A DNA stretch of 64,000 nucleotides. Source: Micromonospora_H sonneratiae (GTDB lineage: Bacteria; Actinomycetota; Actinomycetes; Mycobacteriales; Micromonosporaceae). Positions within the stretch are counted from its first letter, which is position 1. Every line of letters begins with the position of its first letter. Made by a program: the position numbers and the translations under genes. The notes under the pieces were generated by a model that worked only from the letters and a program-made list of their open reading frames with translations, had not been told where the DNA came from and searched no databases. This document shows, piece after piece, positions 15,871 to 23,902 of the stretch. The stretch covers positions 1 through 64,000 of the forward strand of contig NZ_JBHTMP010000032.1 of NCBI RefSeq assembly GCF_042679305.1, given 5' to 3'.

Positions 15871-16524
15871 TCAGCGTCGGCGGGCCAGGGTCAGTCCGTC
15901 GGCCACCGGCAGCATCACCACGTCGACCCGTTCGTCGGTGCGTACGACGTCGTTGAAGGCCGCGATCGCGCGGTCGTCCTCGTTCTGCGGAGCCAGCACC
16001 CGACCACCCCGCAGTACGTTGTCGACGACGATCAGCCCACCCGGCCGCATCCTCGGCACCAGCTCGTCCCAGTAGACCGGGTAGCCGACCTTGTCCGCGT
16101 CGATGAAGGCCAGGTCGAGGTACGGCTCGGCCGGCAGCGCCCGTAGCGATTCGGCGGCCGGACCGATCCGCAGCTCGATCCGGTCGGTCACCCCGGCCCG
16201 CTCCCAGTAGCGGCGGGCGACGGAGGTGAACTCCTCGGAGATGTCGAAGCAGACGAGCCGGCCGCCAGCGGGCAGGCCCCTGGCGATCGCCAGCGACGAC
16301 ATTCCGGTGAACGTGCCCACCTCCACCACCTGCCGTGCCCCGACCAGCCGGGTGAGGAACGTCAGCAAGGCCGCCTGTTCCGGAGCGATCTGCATCTGGG
16401 CGTTGGCGGGAAGCAGCGCGACCGTCTCGTCGATCAACGCCTGGGCGATCTCGTCCGGCGGCGATCCGTGCGTCACGAGATATGTGTGCAGTTCCTCGGT
16501 CATCGGCAACGGCTTGGTGGTCAT
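15871..16524 (-). CDS. O-methyltransferase (class I SAM-dependent, Methyltransf_3 type)
   Basis: The 217-aa protein shows the SAM-binding motif VVEVGTFTGMSSLAIARGLP, motif II LVCFDISEEF, and the metal/substrate motif YLDLAFIDADKVGYPVYWDELVPRMRPGGLIVVDNVL. This order matches cation-dependent catechol/caffeoyl-CoA-like O-methyltransferases such as M. tuberculosis Rv0187 and Rv1220c. It likely methylates a small catechol-like substrate, not identified. The maf gene ends 10 bp upstream on the same strand, so the two may be co-transcribed. Confidence 0.88.
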   Translation of the reverse strand: MTTKPLPMTEELHTYLVTHGSPPDEIAQALIDETVALLPANAQMQIAPEQAALLTFLTRLVGARQVVEVGTFTGMSSLAIARGLPAGGRLVCFDISEEFTSVARRYWERAGVTDRIELRIGPAAESLRALPAEPYLDLAFIDADKVGYPVYWDELVPRMRPGGLIVVDNVLRGGRVLAPQNEDDRAIAAFNDVVRTDERVDVVMLPVADGLTLARRR

Positions 16525-16533
16525 GATCAGACG

Positions 16534-17205
16534 CTAATCCAGCGGGGCTGATCCGTGGGGCCCAAGCCCGGGCGGAGGGAATGCATTTGCCCACAGATCG
16601 GTGATGCGCAGGTCGAGGTCGCCGAGCATCCGGCGTAGCAGGGGCAGGGACAGGCCGACGACCGTACCGGGGTCGCCCTCCACCCGCTCGACGAACGGTC
16701 CGCCCAGGCCGTCGATGGTGAACGCGCCCGCGACGTGCAACGGTTCGCCGGTCGCCACGTACGCCGCAATTTCGTCGTCGGCGAGGTCGGCGAAGTGCAC
16801 GGTGGTGGAGGCGACCTTCGCCACCTGCCGGCCGCCGGCCACGTCGATCAGGCAGTGCCCGGTGTGGAGTACGCCGCTGCGACCCCGCATCCGCTCCCAG
16901 CGGCCGATCGCATCGTCGGCGTCGGTCGGCTTGCCGAGGATCTGTCCGTCGAAGGCCAGCACGGAATCACACCCGAGTACGAGTGTGCCCGGATCGGCGG
17001 ATGGCTCGATCCGCTCGGCGATCGCCTCCGCCTTGAGTTTGGCCAGGACCAGACACAGATGCTCCGGCCCGCGGGTGGTGTCCGCCGTCGATTCGTCAAC
17101 GCCGCTGACGAGCACCTCGGGTTCGATACCGGCGGCCTGTAGCGTCTTGAGGCGCGCCGGGCTCGCGGAGGCGAGGATGAGGCGCGGTCGTGTGGTCGTA
17201 CGCAC
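16534..17205 (-). CDS. maf: Maf family nucleotide pyrophosphatase
   Basis: GTG 17205 gives VRTTTRPRLILASASPARLKTLQAAG, the conserved Maf N-terminus. The longer frame extending to 17559 is not family-like. Conserved elements are LASASPAR, VDES, the LGCDSVL-D motif, GKP and the C-terminal AGAFTIDGLGGPFVERVEGDPGTVVGLSLP. Maf proteins hydrolyse non-canonical or selected NTPs (dTTP/UTP). In Actinobacteria maf commonly sits between accE and accA3; here both neighbours remain on the same strand but are separated from it by inserted genes. Confidence 0.93.
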   Translation of the reverse strand: MRTTTRPRLILASASPARLKTLQAAGIEPEVLVSGVDESTADTTRGPEHLCLVLAKLKAEAIAERIEPSADPGTLVLGCDSVLAFDGQILGKPTDADDAIGRWERMRGRSGVLHTGHCLIDVAGGRQVAKVASTTVHFADLADDEIAAYVATGEPLHVAGAFTIDGLGGPFVERVEGDPGTVVGLSLPLLRRMLGDLDLRITDLWANAFPPPGLGPHGSAPLD

Positions 17206-17305
17206 GACGGCTGACGCTACCCGGTCAGGCTGGTGCCGTGCCCCGAGCACCGCCGTGGTGTCGGGTGGGAGGCGGTGTCGACAGGAGCGGCGGCATGGGC
17301 CGCGC

Positions 17306-18238
17306 TCATCGCTGCAACGTTCCAGTGGGCTGGGGGTAGCGGGCACCGTTGAAGGTGACCCGCAGCGCGTACACCGAAGTGCCGGCCGTGATGAACAGGT
17401 GGTTGAGTTTCGGGCCCCCGAAGGTGAGGTTGGCGACGGACTCGGGCAGCAGCAGCTTGCCGATGAGGGTGCCGTCGGTGTCGAAGCAGTGCACCCCGTC
17501 CCAGGCCGCCGCCCAGACCCGGCCCGCCTCGTCGACGCGTATACCGTCGAAGCGCCCAAAGTCGCAGGTGGCGAAGATGTCGCCGCCGGTCAGCTGCCCA
17601 TCGGCGGTCACGTCGAACGCGCGGATGTGGCTGGGTTCCTGCCGGGTGTCGGCGATGTACAGCTTTTGCTCGTCGGGGGAGAAGGCCAGCCCATTGGGGC
17701 GGCAGAAGTCGTCAGCGACGATGCGCAGGTCGCCGGAGGCCGGGTCGAGGCTGAAGACGTAACAGGCACCGCCGAACTCGCTGTCGGCCCGGTTACCCTC
17801 GTAGTCGCTGGTGATGCCGTAGGTCGGATCGGTGAACCAGATGGTGCCGTCGGCCCGGACCACGACGTCGTTGGGGCTGTTGAGGCGCTTGCCCTGGTAC
17901 CGCTCGGCGAGCACGGTGACCGTACCGTCGTGCTCGGTCCGGGTGACGCGCCGGTTTCCCTGCTCACAGGTGATCAGCCTGCCCTGCCGGTCGACGGTGT
18001 TGCCGTTGGCGTACCCGGAGCCGTGCCGGAACACGCCGACGGCGCCGGTGGTCTCGTCCCAGCGCATCAACCGGTCGTTGGGGATGTCGCTCCACACCAG
18101 GTAGCGACCCGCCGGAAAGTACGCCGGACCTTCGGTCTTACGAGCGCCGGTGTGTAGGCGTTCGACGACGAAGTCGCCGTCGCAGTAGCGGAACCGCTGG
18201 TCGAGCAGCTTAAACTCGGCCGGAATGGTGTACGCCAT
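17306..18238 (-). CDS. SMP-30/gluconolactonase family beta-propeller hydrolase
   Basis: ATG 18238 (MAYTIPAEFK) has a GAGGGGAG ribosome site; the longer frame to 18511 is rejected because it crosses the divergent regulator's promoter. The 310-aa protein is a six-bladed propeller with metal ligands in KTEGPAYFP (Glu), RLNSPNDVVVRADGTIWFTDPTYG (Asn) and FSPDEQKLYIADT (Asp), as in regucalcin and gluconolactonases. It probably hydrolyses a sugar lactone in the cytoplasm. It is divergent from an Lrp-type regulator whose operator lies between them. Confidence 0.9.
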   Translation of the reverse strand: MAYTIPAEFKLLDQRFRYCDGDFVVERLHTGARKTEGPAYFPAGRYLVWSDIPNDRLMRWDETTGAVGVFRHGSGYANGNTVDRQGRLITCEQGNRRVTRTEHDGTVTVLAERYQGKRLNSPNDVVVRADGTIWFTDPTYGITSDYEGNRADSEFGGACYVFSLDPASGDLRIVADDFCRPNGLAFSPDEQKLYIADTRQEPSHIRAFDVTADGQLTGGDIFATCDFGRFDGIRVDEAGRVWAAAWDGVHCFDTDGTLIGKLLLPESVANLTFGGPKLNHLFITAGTSVYALRVTFNGARYPQPTGTLQR

Positions 18239-18297
18239 GTCACGACTCCCCTCGAATGACATCCGGCTGGAGTCTATGACTGCCGAACCAGATATGG

Positions 18298-18310
18298 TCA
18301 ACAATGTTGA
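18298..18310. promoter_or_regulatory. Candidate Lrp/AsnC operator between SMP-30 and lrp genes
   Basis: TCAACAATGTTGA is a perfect 6+1+6 palindrome in the divergent intergenic region. It covers the ATG at 18304, which argues that translation of the regulator begins at ATG 18343 instead. Confidence 0.5.
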
Positions 18311-18342
18311 TGGCCAGATCACATCGGAAAGGGCCGGTTCGA

Positions 18343-18789
18343 ATGCTGGACGAGGTCGACCGCATGCTGCTGACACGACTACAGGAGGACGCCACGCAGT
18401 CCTACGCGGCGTTGGGCAAGGCGGTGGGTCTGTCGGCGGGCTCGGCCCATGATCGGGTACGAAAGCTGCGTGAACGCGGAGTGATCCGCCGTACCACCGT
18501 CGATGTCGCACCTAACGCTGTCGACCGTGGCGTGTCCGCGTTTGTGATGGTCAACGCCAACGTGTGGATGGGCGATCCGCCCACCCGCGAGGCACTGCTG
18601 GCCATACCCAGCATCCAGGAGGCGCACATCGTCGCCGGAGACGCCTCGCTGCTCGTAAAGATCCGCACCGGGACCACCGAGGAGTTACAGGCGACGCTAC
18701 GCCAGATCTTTGCGGTGGACGGCGTGACCGGCACCCAGACCATCGTCGTCCTGGAGACCTGCTTCGAACGGCCAGTCAACGTCGCCTGA
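18343..18789 (+). CDS. Lrp/AsnC family transcriptional regulator
   Basis: ATG 18343 (MLDEVDRMLLTRLQED) is the canonical Lrp start. The 148-aa protein has an N-terminal HTH (QSYAALGKAVGLSAGSAHDRVRKLRERGVIRRTTVDV) and a C-terminal RAM ligand-binding domain ending GVTGTQTIVVLETCFERP. It is divergent from the SMP-30 hydrolase and probably controls it in response to a metabolite, possibly an amino acid or sugar-acid. An earlier in-frame ATG at 18304 lies within the palindromic operator and is unlikely. Confidence 0.9.
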   Translation: MLDEVDRMLLTRLQEDATQSYAALGKAVGLSAGSAHDRVRKLRERGVIRRTTVDVAPNAVDRGVSAFVMVNANVWMGDPPTREALLAIPSIQEAHIVAGDASLLVKIRTGTTEELQATLRQIFAVDGVTGTQTIVVLETCFERPVNVA

Positions 18790-18847
18790 GCCTGACCTCC
18801 CACGTGTTACGGATCGGGTCGGTGACGACGCCGAGTTCGACGACCTT

Positions 18848-19133
18848 CTAGTGTCGCGTAATCGTTGTCGCTTTTCTCAAGATCGGCTTTGAGTGCCCGA
18901 ACAGGTGGCGGCCACCCTTGGCCTGCTGCCCTGAGCATCCTGTCGAGCTGCCCCGCTTGCGCGCCCATCGACGGTCAGAGCCCGCCGGAACTGTGGGTAG
19001 CCACGTGGCCGAGGAGGTGTCCGCTTGGGTCGACGCCGCAACGGGCGCACAGGCGGGGCAGCTCGACAGCCTCCGCGGCAGGCTCCCTGACCACACTCCC
19101 AACAGGTAAGAGATCTCAATTACGCGACACTAG
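18848..19133. mobile_element. 286-bp MITE-like element with perfect 15-bp terminal inverted repeats
   Basis: CTAGTGTCGCGTAAT at 18848-18862 is exactly complementary to ATTACGCGACACTAG at 19119-19133. The ends carry TA or CTAG, compatible with a TA or CTAG target duplication as in IS630/IS5-like elements. Inside are long inverted arms (18941-18966 and 19043-19068, 24 of 26 bases matching) sharing TGTCGAGCTGCCCCGC. No transposase ORF is present, so it would be non-autonomous. It lies between the convergent ends of the lrp and DUF397 genes. Confidence 0.75.
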
Positions 19134-19205
19134 TCGGCCGAGATGCCCCTGTATCGCGGTCGGGCGGCATCTTTGGAGATCTTCACGCTCCTGACGAACG
19201 GCTCC

Positions 19206-19415
19206 TCAGAGAGCTGTGTGACCGAGCGTGCCGGCTTTGGTTGCGGTCACGAACGCGGTCCAGGCCGCTGGACTGACTGCCAGGATCGGACCGTACGGAT
19301 CCTTGGAGTCCCGTACGCCGACCACCCCAGCCAGGTTGTCCGCCACCTCGACGCACTGACCCTGGTGGTTGGAACGCCGACTCTTGCGCCAGACGGCCTC
19401 GGAAAGATCGTTCAT
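19206..19415 (-). CDS. DUF397 domain small protein
   Basis: The 69-aa protein MNDLSEAVWRKSRRSNHQGQC-VEVAD...VRDSKDPYGPILAVSPAAWTAF is a textbook DUF397 protein. Such proteins are always small and in actinomycetes are nearly always next to an XRE regulator with a DUF5753 tail. Its ATG overlaps the stop of that regulator (ATGA at 19412-19415), indicating coupled translation. The pair resembles the many whiJ/abaA-like modules in streptomycetes, where the small protein is thought to antagonise or assist the DNA-binding partner. Direct function here is inferred only from context. Confidence 0.92.
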   Translation of the reverse strand: MNDLSEAVWRKSRRSNHQGQCVEVADNLAGVVGVRDSKDPYGPILAVSPAAWTAFVTATKAGTLGHTAL

Positions 19416-20287
19416 CTCTCATACTCCCGTGCGATGGACCAGAACAAGTCTTTCGATGCCGCTATGTCCAGGGCAGCGGCTCTGACGTCGCTGAAGGCCC
19501 AAGCGTAGCCTTCGGCTTCTGTCGGCTTGTCAAGGTAAAGGGCGCCGGTCAGTCCTTCCACGTAGACCGTTGTTGGCTCGTGGCGTGCCGGAAAGTCCAA
19601 AACCGTGAACGACCCGCCAGCCAATGCGCCGCCGTGTAGTTCGGTGTTGATGGGCAAAACGCGAATGGACACATTAGGCAGCTCGTTGGCCTCGGCGAGG
19701 CGGCGAAGTTGGGTAGCCATAACCCCAGCATTGCCGACGGTTCGACGAACAACAGATTCGTCGAGCACGATGTCAAAGTTCGCTGCTGGCGGGTCGAGCC
19801 TGGTCAGTAGGCGTGCTCTACGCATCCTTACCGCAACCCGTCGCTCGACCTCCTCATCGGCTAGTTGTGCAGGATGCCGCTGGAAGATTGCCGTGGCGTA
19901 CTCCCTCGTCTGGAGGACGCCAGAGACGAGGTCGGTGTGGTACTCCCTCAAGCTGGACGCGGCCTGCTCAAGGCCGATGTATAGCTCGAACCAGGAGGGG
20001 ATCTCGGCGTAGTCGTGCCACCAGCCCTTGGCCTTGGTGTGCGGGGCGATGGCGGTCAGGGCCTCGGTGGTCTTCTCGTCTGCGCCGTACAGTTCGCACA
20101 TCGCCTTGACGTCGGGTGTACGGATCGGCAGCTCGCCGCGTTCGAGTCGCCAGAGCTTGGTTACCGAACAGTCCAACGCCTTGGCCGCCTCGACCTGCGG
20201 AATCCGGGCCTCCTCCTCGCGTAGTCGGCGAAGCTCCCGGCCTAGTTGCCGGCGGGGGACAGTTGACCCAGTGATCGTCTCCGGCAC
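19412..20287 (-). CDS. XRE family regulator with DUF5753 domain
   Basis: GTG 20287 (VPETITGSTVPRRQLGRELRRL) follows a GGGAGGA ribosome site and is preferred over the frame reaching 20377. The 291-aa protein has an N-terminal XRE helix-turn-helix (ARIPQVEAAKALDCSVTKLWRLERGELPIRTPDVKAMCELYG). A long C-terminal DUF5753 sensor region follows: ELYIGLEQAASSLREYHTDLVSGVLQTREYA, then NVSIRVLPINTELHGGALAGGSFTVLDF. It forms a coupled pair with the DUF397 gene. Base composition around these genes and further downstream is more AT-rich than in the housekeeping genes. Confidence 0.92.
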   Translation of the reverse strand: MPETITGSTVPRRQLGRELRRLREEEARIPQVEAAKALDCSVTKLWRLERGELPIRTPDVKAMCELYGADEKTTEALTAIAPHTKAKGWWHDYAEIPSWFELYIGLEQAASSLREYHTDLVSGVLQTREYATAIFQRHPAQLADEEVERRVAVRMRRARLLTRLDPPAANFDIVLDESVVRRTVGNAGVMATQLRRLAEANELPNVSIRVLPINTELHGGALAGGSFTVLDFPARHEPTTVYVEGLTGALYLDKPTEAEGYAWAFSDVRAAALDIAASKDLFWSIAREYER

Positions 20288-20636
20288 GATGCGTCCTCCC
20301 GATGTGCACCGCCGGACACCCAGACTTTTCACGGTTCGTAGGCGATGCGTGATCGTCCGATGACCAGCATCGGTCATCCGTACGTATCTCTACCACATCT
20401 CTCGGTGACTATTGCGTCGCTCAGTGCACCGATGCAGACTCATGACGTCCCCGCTAATCGCTGGATAAGCGCTCAAAAGGCGCGGATCTGTCGTACGTGG
20501 ACATGGTCGGGGCGAGTGCCCCTGGTCCGCAACCTGGAAGCTCGCCCCGACCAGCACCTCTATCCATAAGCCGGGGTACGGCGGTCGCTGCGCGACCTCT
20601 CCTCAGCTACGCGTGGCCGCCGTACCCCTTCCAACC
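20288..20636. other. Intergenic region upstream of the XRE regulator, no gene seen
   Basis: The interval holds no supported ORF. It contains a palindrome GATGAC-N8-GTCATC at 20359-20378 that could be an operator for the XRE regulator, and a relatively AT-rich stretch at 20380-20480. Confidence 0.5.
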
Positions 20637-20680
20637 GGTGTGGCGGACCCTCGGTCCGGCAACCGAGGGTCCGCCACACC
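20637..20680. terminator. Long perfect hairpin terminator downstream of mycosin gene
   Basis: A 19-bp perfect stem (20637-20655 with 20662-20680, starting GGTGTGGCGGACCCTCGGT) encloses a 6-nt loop, 27 bp past the mycosin stop. Confidence 0.85.
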
Positions 20681-20707
20681 AACGACACTGGGACTATCTG
20701 TTGCTGC

Positions 20708-21832
20708 TCACGACGTACGGCGGCGCAGGTACAGCACCAGAACCACGAGTGCGATCCCGGTCGCCACAACGACAAGCGCCCCGAAGATGACGGGTGCAGC
20801 GCTGAAGCCGCCGTCGTTCGAGTCGCCCGTGTCAGGTAGGGCGGTTGCATCGGTCGCGACAGGGGTCGGGGTCGCACTGGCAGCTGCCGGCTGCAACGGC
20901 GGTACGTCTGCCGTCAGCGCCGCGACCAGGTTGAGTACGCCATACCCGTACTCCTCGTCCCGTCCAGGGGCGCCCTTGTCGGTGGCCGTAGCGGTCAGGC
21001 GATGGATGACTTCTTCGGCGGACAGGTTCGGAAACTTGCTCCGCACCAACGCCGCCGCCCCCGCCACAATTGCAGTGGCACCAGAGGTTCCCGTTGCCTT
21101 GCGGTAGCCTCCGTTATTGCCAGTGCTTCGGATGTCGACCCCGGGTGCCATGATTGTGAGTTCTTTTCCGGTCACGGAAACGTCTGCGCGGTTACCGTTT
21201 CTATCTGTTGCGCCGACCGCAACGACTCCATCAAATCGAGCGGGCGGATCTATGGTCAGTGCTTGAGGGGCATTGCCTGCTGCGGCAATAACTACGATAT
21301 CTTGCGCAATTGCATCCCTGATGGCTCTCCGAAGCTCTGGCGGCGAATCGGTGCTAGAAGATATATTAATTACTTTTGCGCCATTGGCGATGGCGTAATC
21401 CACTCCCTTTGCGAGCAGTTCGCCGCTGCCCTTTTCGGTCCGGGTTTCGTCGCGAATCGGCAAAATTTTTGCGCGAGGTGCAATCCCGAGTGCCCCAATG
21501 TTCGAGTTGCGGCCGTGTGCTGCAATAAGGCCTGCCATCCCAGTGCCGTGCGAGACCGTGTCACCCTGGCCGTTACCCGAACCGCCCTGTGCGACATCCG
21601 TGCCTGGCAGGAGATTGTTCTTCAGATCGGGGTGGGGGTCGACGCCAGTGTCGATGACGGCGACGGTGATACCTTCGCCTCGGCTGATTTTGTGGGCCTC
21701 GGCAATGTTTAGGAAGCGGAGATGCCACTGATCGTCCCGGACTCGATCGGCTTGGACCGGGTTGGAAGGTAAGAATGCAAAGGCTGAAGTGCATAGCAAT
21801 GCTAGTGCCGCCTGGGGGATGCGAGTCTTCAC
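20708..21832 (-). CDS. mycP: Mycosin (type VII secretion-associated S8 serine protease), catalytically intact
   Basis: GTG 21832 overlaps the stop of the preceding gene (GTGA). The 374-aa protein has a signal peptide (about 1-28). Its subtilisin domain carries Asp61 in VAVIDTG, His95 in SHGTGMAG, the oxyanion Asn187 in AAAGNAP and Ser250 in GTSGATAIVAG. A Pro/Thr-rich linker, one C-terminal TM helix and an RRRTS tail follow, the mycosin layout. Mycosins act outside the membrane with ESX/type VII systems and process secreted substrates. The two upstream coupled genes look like T7SS substrates, but no EccB/C/D/E genes are in the window. The coding DNA contains AT-rich segments unusual for its surroundings. 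Confidence 0.92.
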   Translation of the reverse strand: MKTRIPQAALALLCTSAFAFLPSNPVQADRVRDDQWHLRFLNIAEAHKISRGEGITVAVIDTGVDPHPDLKNNLLPGTDVAQGGSGNGQGDTVSHGTGMAGLIAAHGRNSNIGALGIAPRAKILPIRDETRTEKGSGELLAKGVDYAIANGAKVINISSSTDSPPELRRAIRDAIAQDIVVIAAAGNAPQALTIDPPARFDGVVAVGATDRNGNRADVSVTGKELTIMAPGVDIRSTGNNGGYRKATGTSGATAIVAGAAALVRSKFPNLSAEEVIHRLTATATDKGAPGRDEEYGYGVLNLVAALTADVPPLQPAAASATPTPVATDATALPDTGDSNDGGFSAAPVIFGALVVVATGIALVVLVLYLRRRTS

Positions 21833-23064
21833 CGGTTGTATCCAATCGCCGGGCCAGGATCGATCCGACCGGGTTCAGGGGGTGGGAGGACGATAGGGGT
21901 TACGCCCTCGTCGGTCTCCCATGGGTTGTCAGGATCCCAATGCTTGGTGTTTTCGTGTCCCCGGCGCGGATGTTCCTTGTTACGTCTGGCCGAGGGATTA
22001 GCGTTGCCGATTACACCCCCAACGGGATTGATCCGTCGGCCAGGTGCGGCCCCTCCGGGCTGACTCGTCCCCATGCCTGGTGCTCCACCAATTAAGCCGC
22101 CGGGTGGCATCGCGCGAGGCGCGCTCACTATTCCGCCCGTGCCGGGTTTTATGGGACCGCCACTTGTCGGACTGTAGGGAGAGGAGATGCCGGGTCCAGT
22201 AGAGAACGGCGGCAACATTCCACTACCAGAGCCAGCGGAGTTGGGCGGAGTGGTTGTGATGAGATTGGATGGGGTGGTGACGGCGGCAGGAGGTGCAGGT
22301 GAAGGACTGGCACCTCCAAGGACCGGGCCATGGCTGGGTGCTGTCGGGGCAGGCATTTGGATGCCACTGGGGGGAGCGGTCAGTGTTGGTTTGCTTGGGG
22401 GTGCACCCACTACCGTAATGGGCGGTATTATCGGGGGTTTCTCGTTTACCCCATCGTCCTGACTTGGATCGTGGATCGTCCTACCTTGGTACGGCTTGGG
22501 TTGCCTGATCTGTACGCGGGCTTCGACAAGTTCACCGCTCAAGCCGGACATGATGGCGCGAGCCTTGAAGTCGAGTTGCTTCAACTCGGCGTCGGTGACC
22601 GGCGGCTTGCCCGGTGAGGTTCCCGGCAGGAGCGAATCCTTTTCGGCGGCGACCCGGCTCTCGTACTCCTGCTTCTTCTGCTGTTTCTCGGTGTACTCGT
22701 TGTAGAGCTTTTGGAGCTTCGAGCGCGACTGGCTGATTGCCGTGGTGGCCGTGGAGAAGGTGTTGTAGTTGGCCTGTGCGGTGTCGTACGTGTCCTGGAC
22801 GCTCGCGATGAGCTTGTCGAGGCTGGCGACGTACACCCTTGCTGCTTCGCTCTTCTCCGGTGGCCAGGATTCGGTCAGGCTGGCGCGGTACTGCTGTAGG
22901 CGAGACAGGTGGGTCTGAGTCAGCTCGTACGTCTTTCGCAGACCGGAAACCTGTTTCCAGTGGTTCTCGGTGTCGTGGTTCTTCAGCAGGCTCCACAACT
23001 CGGGCACGGTGTATGACTGCCAGTTGGTCCCGGAGCTTCCACTCCCGCCATCGTTCTTGATCAT
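21829..23064 (-). CDS. Large PPE/WXG-like candidate type VII substrate with Pro/Gly-rich tail
   Basis: The 411-aa protein has a helical N-terminal region (residues 1-190) with coiled-coil character and W-rich start (NWQSYTVPELWSLLKNHD). A low-complexity Pro/Gly/Ser/Thr region (about 200-370) and a conserved-looking tail HWDPDNPWETDEGVTPIVLP follow. This long helical domain plus disordered tail recalls actinobacterial PPE-like or EspB-like ESX substrates. It overlaps the upstream gene by one base (TGATG) and the downstream mycosin by GTGA, so the three are coupled. No enzymatic motif is seen. Secretion is inferred, not shown. Confidence 0.7.
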   Translation of the reverse strand: MIKNDGGSGSSGTNWQSYTVPELWSLLKNHDTENHWKQVSGLRKTYELTQTHLSRLQQYRASLTESWPPEKSEAARVYVASLDKLIASVQDTYDTAQANYNTFSTATTAISQSRSKLQKLYNEYTEKQQKKQEYESRVAAEKDSLLPGTSPGKPPVTDAELKQLDFKARAIMSGLSGELVEARVQIRQPKPYQGRTIHDPSQDDGVNEKPPIIPPITVVGAPPSKPTLTAPPSGIQMPAPTAPSHGPVLGGASPSPAPPAAVTTPSNLITTTPPNSAGSGSGMLPPFSTGPGISSPYSPTSGGPIKPGTGGIVSAPRAMPPGGLIGGAPGMGTSQPGGAAPGRRINPVGGVIGNANPSARRNKEHPRRGHENTKHWDPDNPWETDEGVTPIVLPPPEPGRIDPGPAIGYNR

Positions 23065-23501
23065 CAGACCACCTCGGATGACGTGGTTGGGGAACCGGTC
23101 GAGTCACGGGGTGTGCCACCCGTTCTCTTCAGGCCCAGGGCGGCTTCGACGTCCTTGACGCGGGCAGCGGTGAACGCGTCGACCTCCCCGTAGTTGTCGC
23201 TGATCTTCTTGGCGGCGACGGAGAACCGATTCGTTTCGTTCGTGTAGAAATGCACCAGGTCAGTGGTGTTCACCAGTGACTCGCGGTGGTGGGTGAGGAA
23301 GGAGAGGAGTTCCCTGAACTGAACGTCCACCGGTGACAGCTCGACGCTGACGTCAGCATCGATGTATTCCAGGTGGGGCAGGTAGTTTTTGATCAGGTCG
23401 TCGCGCAGGTTGGCGGCGAACTCTTCCATCCGGCCGATGTTGGCAGCGATCTCGCCGTAGCCCTGGAGCCACTTGGGCCCCCGGTCCTCATCAGGAATCA
23501 T
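23064..23501 (-). CDS. Small helical WXG100/EspC-like protein
   Basis: This 145-aa, mostly alpha-helical, acidic protein begins MIPDEDRGPKWLQGYGEIAANIG. It contains no classical WXG turn, but its size, helical hairpin potential and position first in a coupled set with a PPE-like protein and mycosin suggest an ESX partner protein. A Ser/Thr-rich tail follows residue 125. It lies 81 bp downstream of accE on the same strand. I do not recognise the family with certainty. Confidence 0.6.
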   Translation of the reverse strand: MIPDEDRGPKWLQGYGEIAANIGRMEEFAANLRDDLIKNYLPHLEYIDADVSVELSPVDVQFRELLSFLTHHRESLVNTTDLVHFYTNETNRFSVAAKKISDNYGEVDAFTAARVKDVEAALGLKRTGGTPRDSTGSPTTSSEVV

Positions 23502-23582
23502 TGGCCCTCCCCAAGCGCAACGACGCCTCTACCGCATAGAGGTTAGTCGGTTACAGCCAGTGGCGGAGACCCGTATCGAGCC

Positions 23583-23810
23583 TCAGACGGGGCGGCCGGA
23601 CGTCCGCCAGGCATCGGCGCCACGCCGTGCCGGCATCCCGGATGCGGCCACCGCGCCGGGGCGAGAGCTGCGTACCCACGCCGAGGCGGCGGGTGGACCT
23701 GCTGGTGAGGCAGGCCGCGTACGGGTGAAGAGCGCGCCCACCAGCGCGGCGACTTCCTCGGCCGTAGGGGTTCCCCGGACGATCCGAAACGCTGGCTCTT
23801 GCGAAGACAT
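23583..23810 (-). CDS. accE: Acyl-CoA carboxylase epsilon subunit (AccE)
   Basis: The 75-aa protein starts MSSQEPAFRIVRGTPTAEEVAALVGALFTR and ends GADAWRTSGRPV. The FRIVRG-P-T-AEE-AALV motif and WR-SG-P ending are diagnostic of the small AccE subunit that stimulates acyl-CoA carboxylase complexes. The central linker is Ala/Pro/Ser-rich, as usual. In most Actinobacteria accE directly follows accD and precedes maf. Here it is alone between T7SS-like genes and a divergent kinase, 8.7 kb from accD and 6.4 kb from maf, but still on the same strand and in the same relative order. Could be overlooked because it is short. Confidence 0.85.
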   Translation of the reverse strand: MSSQEPAFRIVRGTPTAEEVAALVGALFTRTRPASPAGPPAASAWVRSSRPGAVAASGMPARRGADAWRTSGRPV

Positions 23811-23902
23811 GCGACGAGAATACGACGCTGTCGACTGACGGACGCCTCACACTGCGCGTGCCGCGTGTGTGACGAAGGTCCGAGCCGGGTACCGTCCACG
23901 GG

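Noticed and set aside
18330..18360. tRNA-like GGTTCGAATG sequence
   Set aside because: It resembles a T-psi-C loop but no acceptor, anticodon or D arms are present; it lies at the start of the lrp gene.
19206..20287. XRE/DUF397 pair as a toxin-antitoxin system
   Set aside because: Known pairs of this kind are regulatory modules of actinomycetes; no toxin fold or motif is seen.
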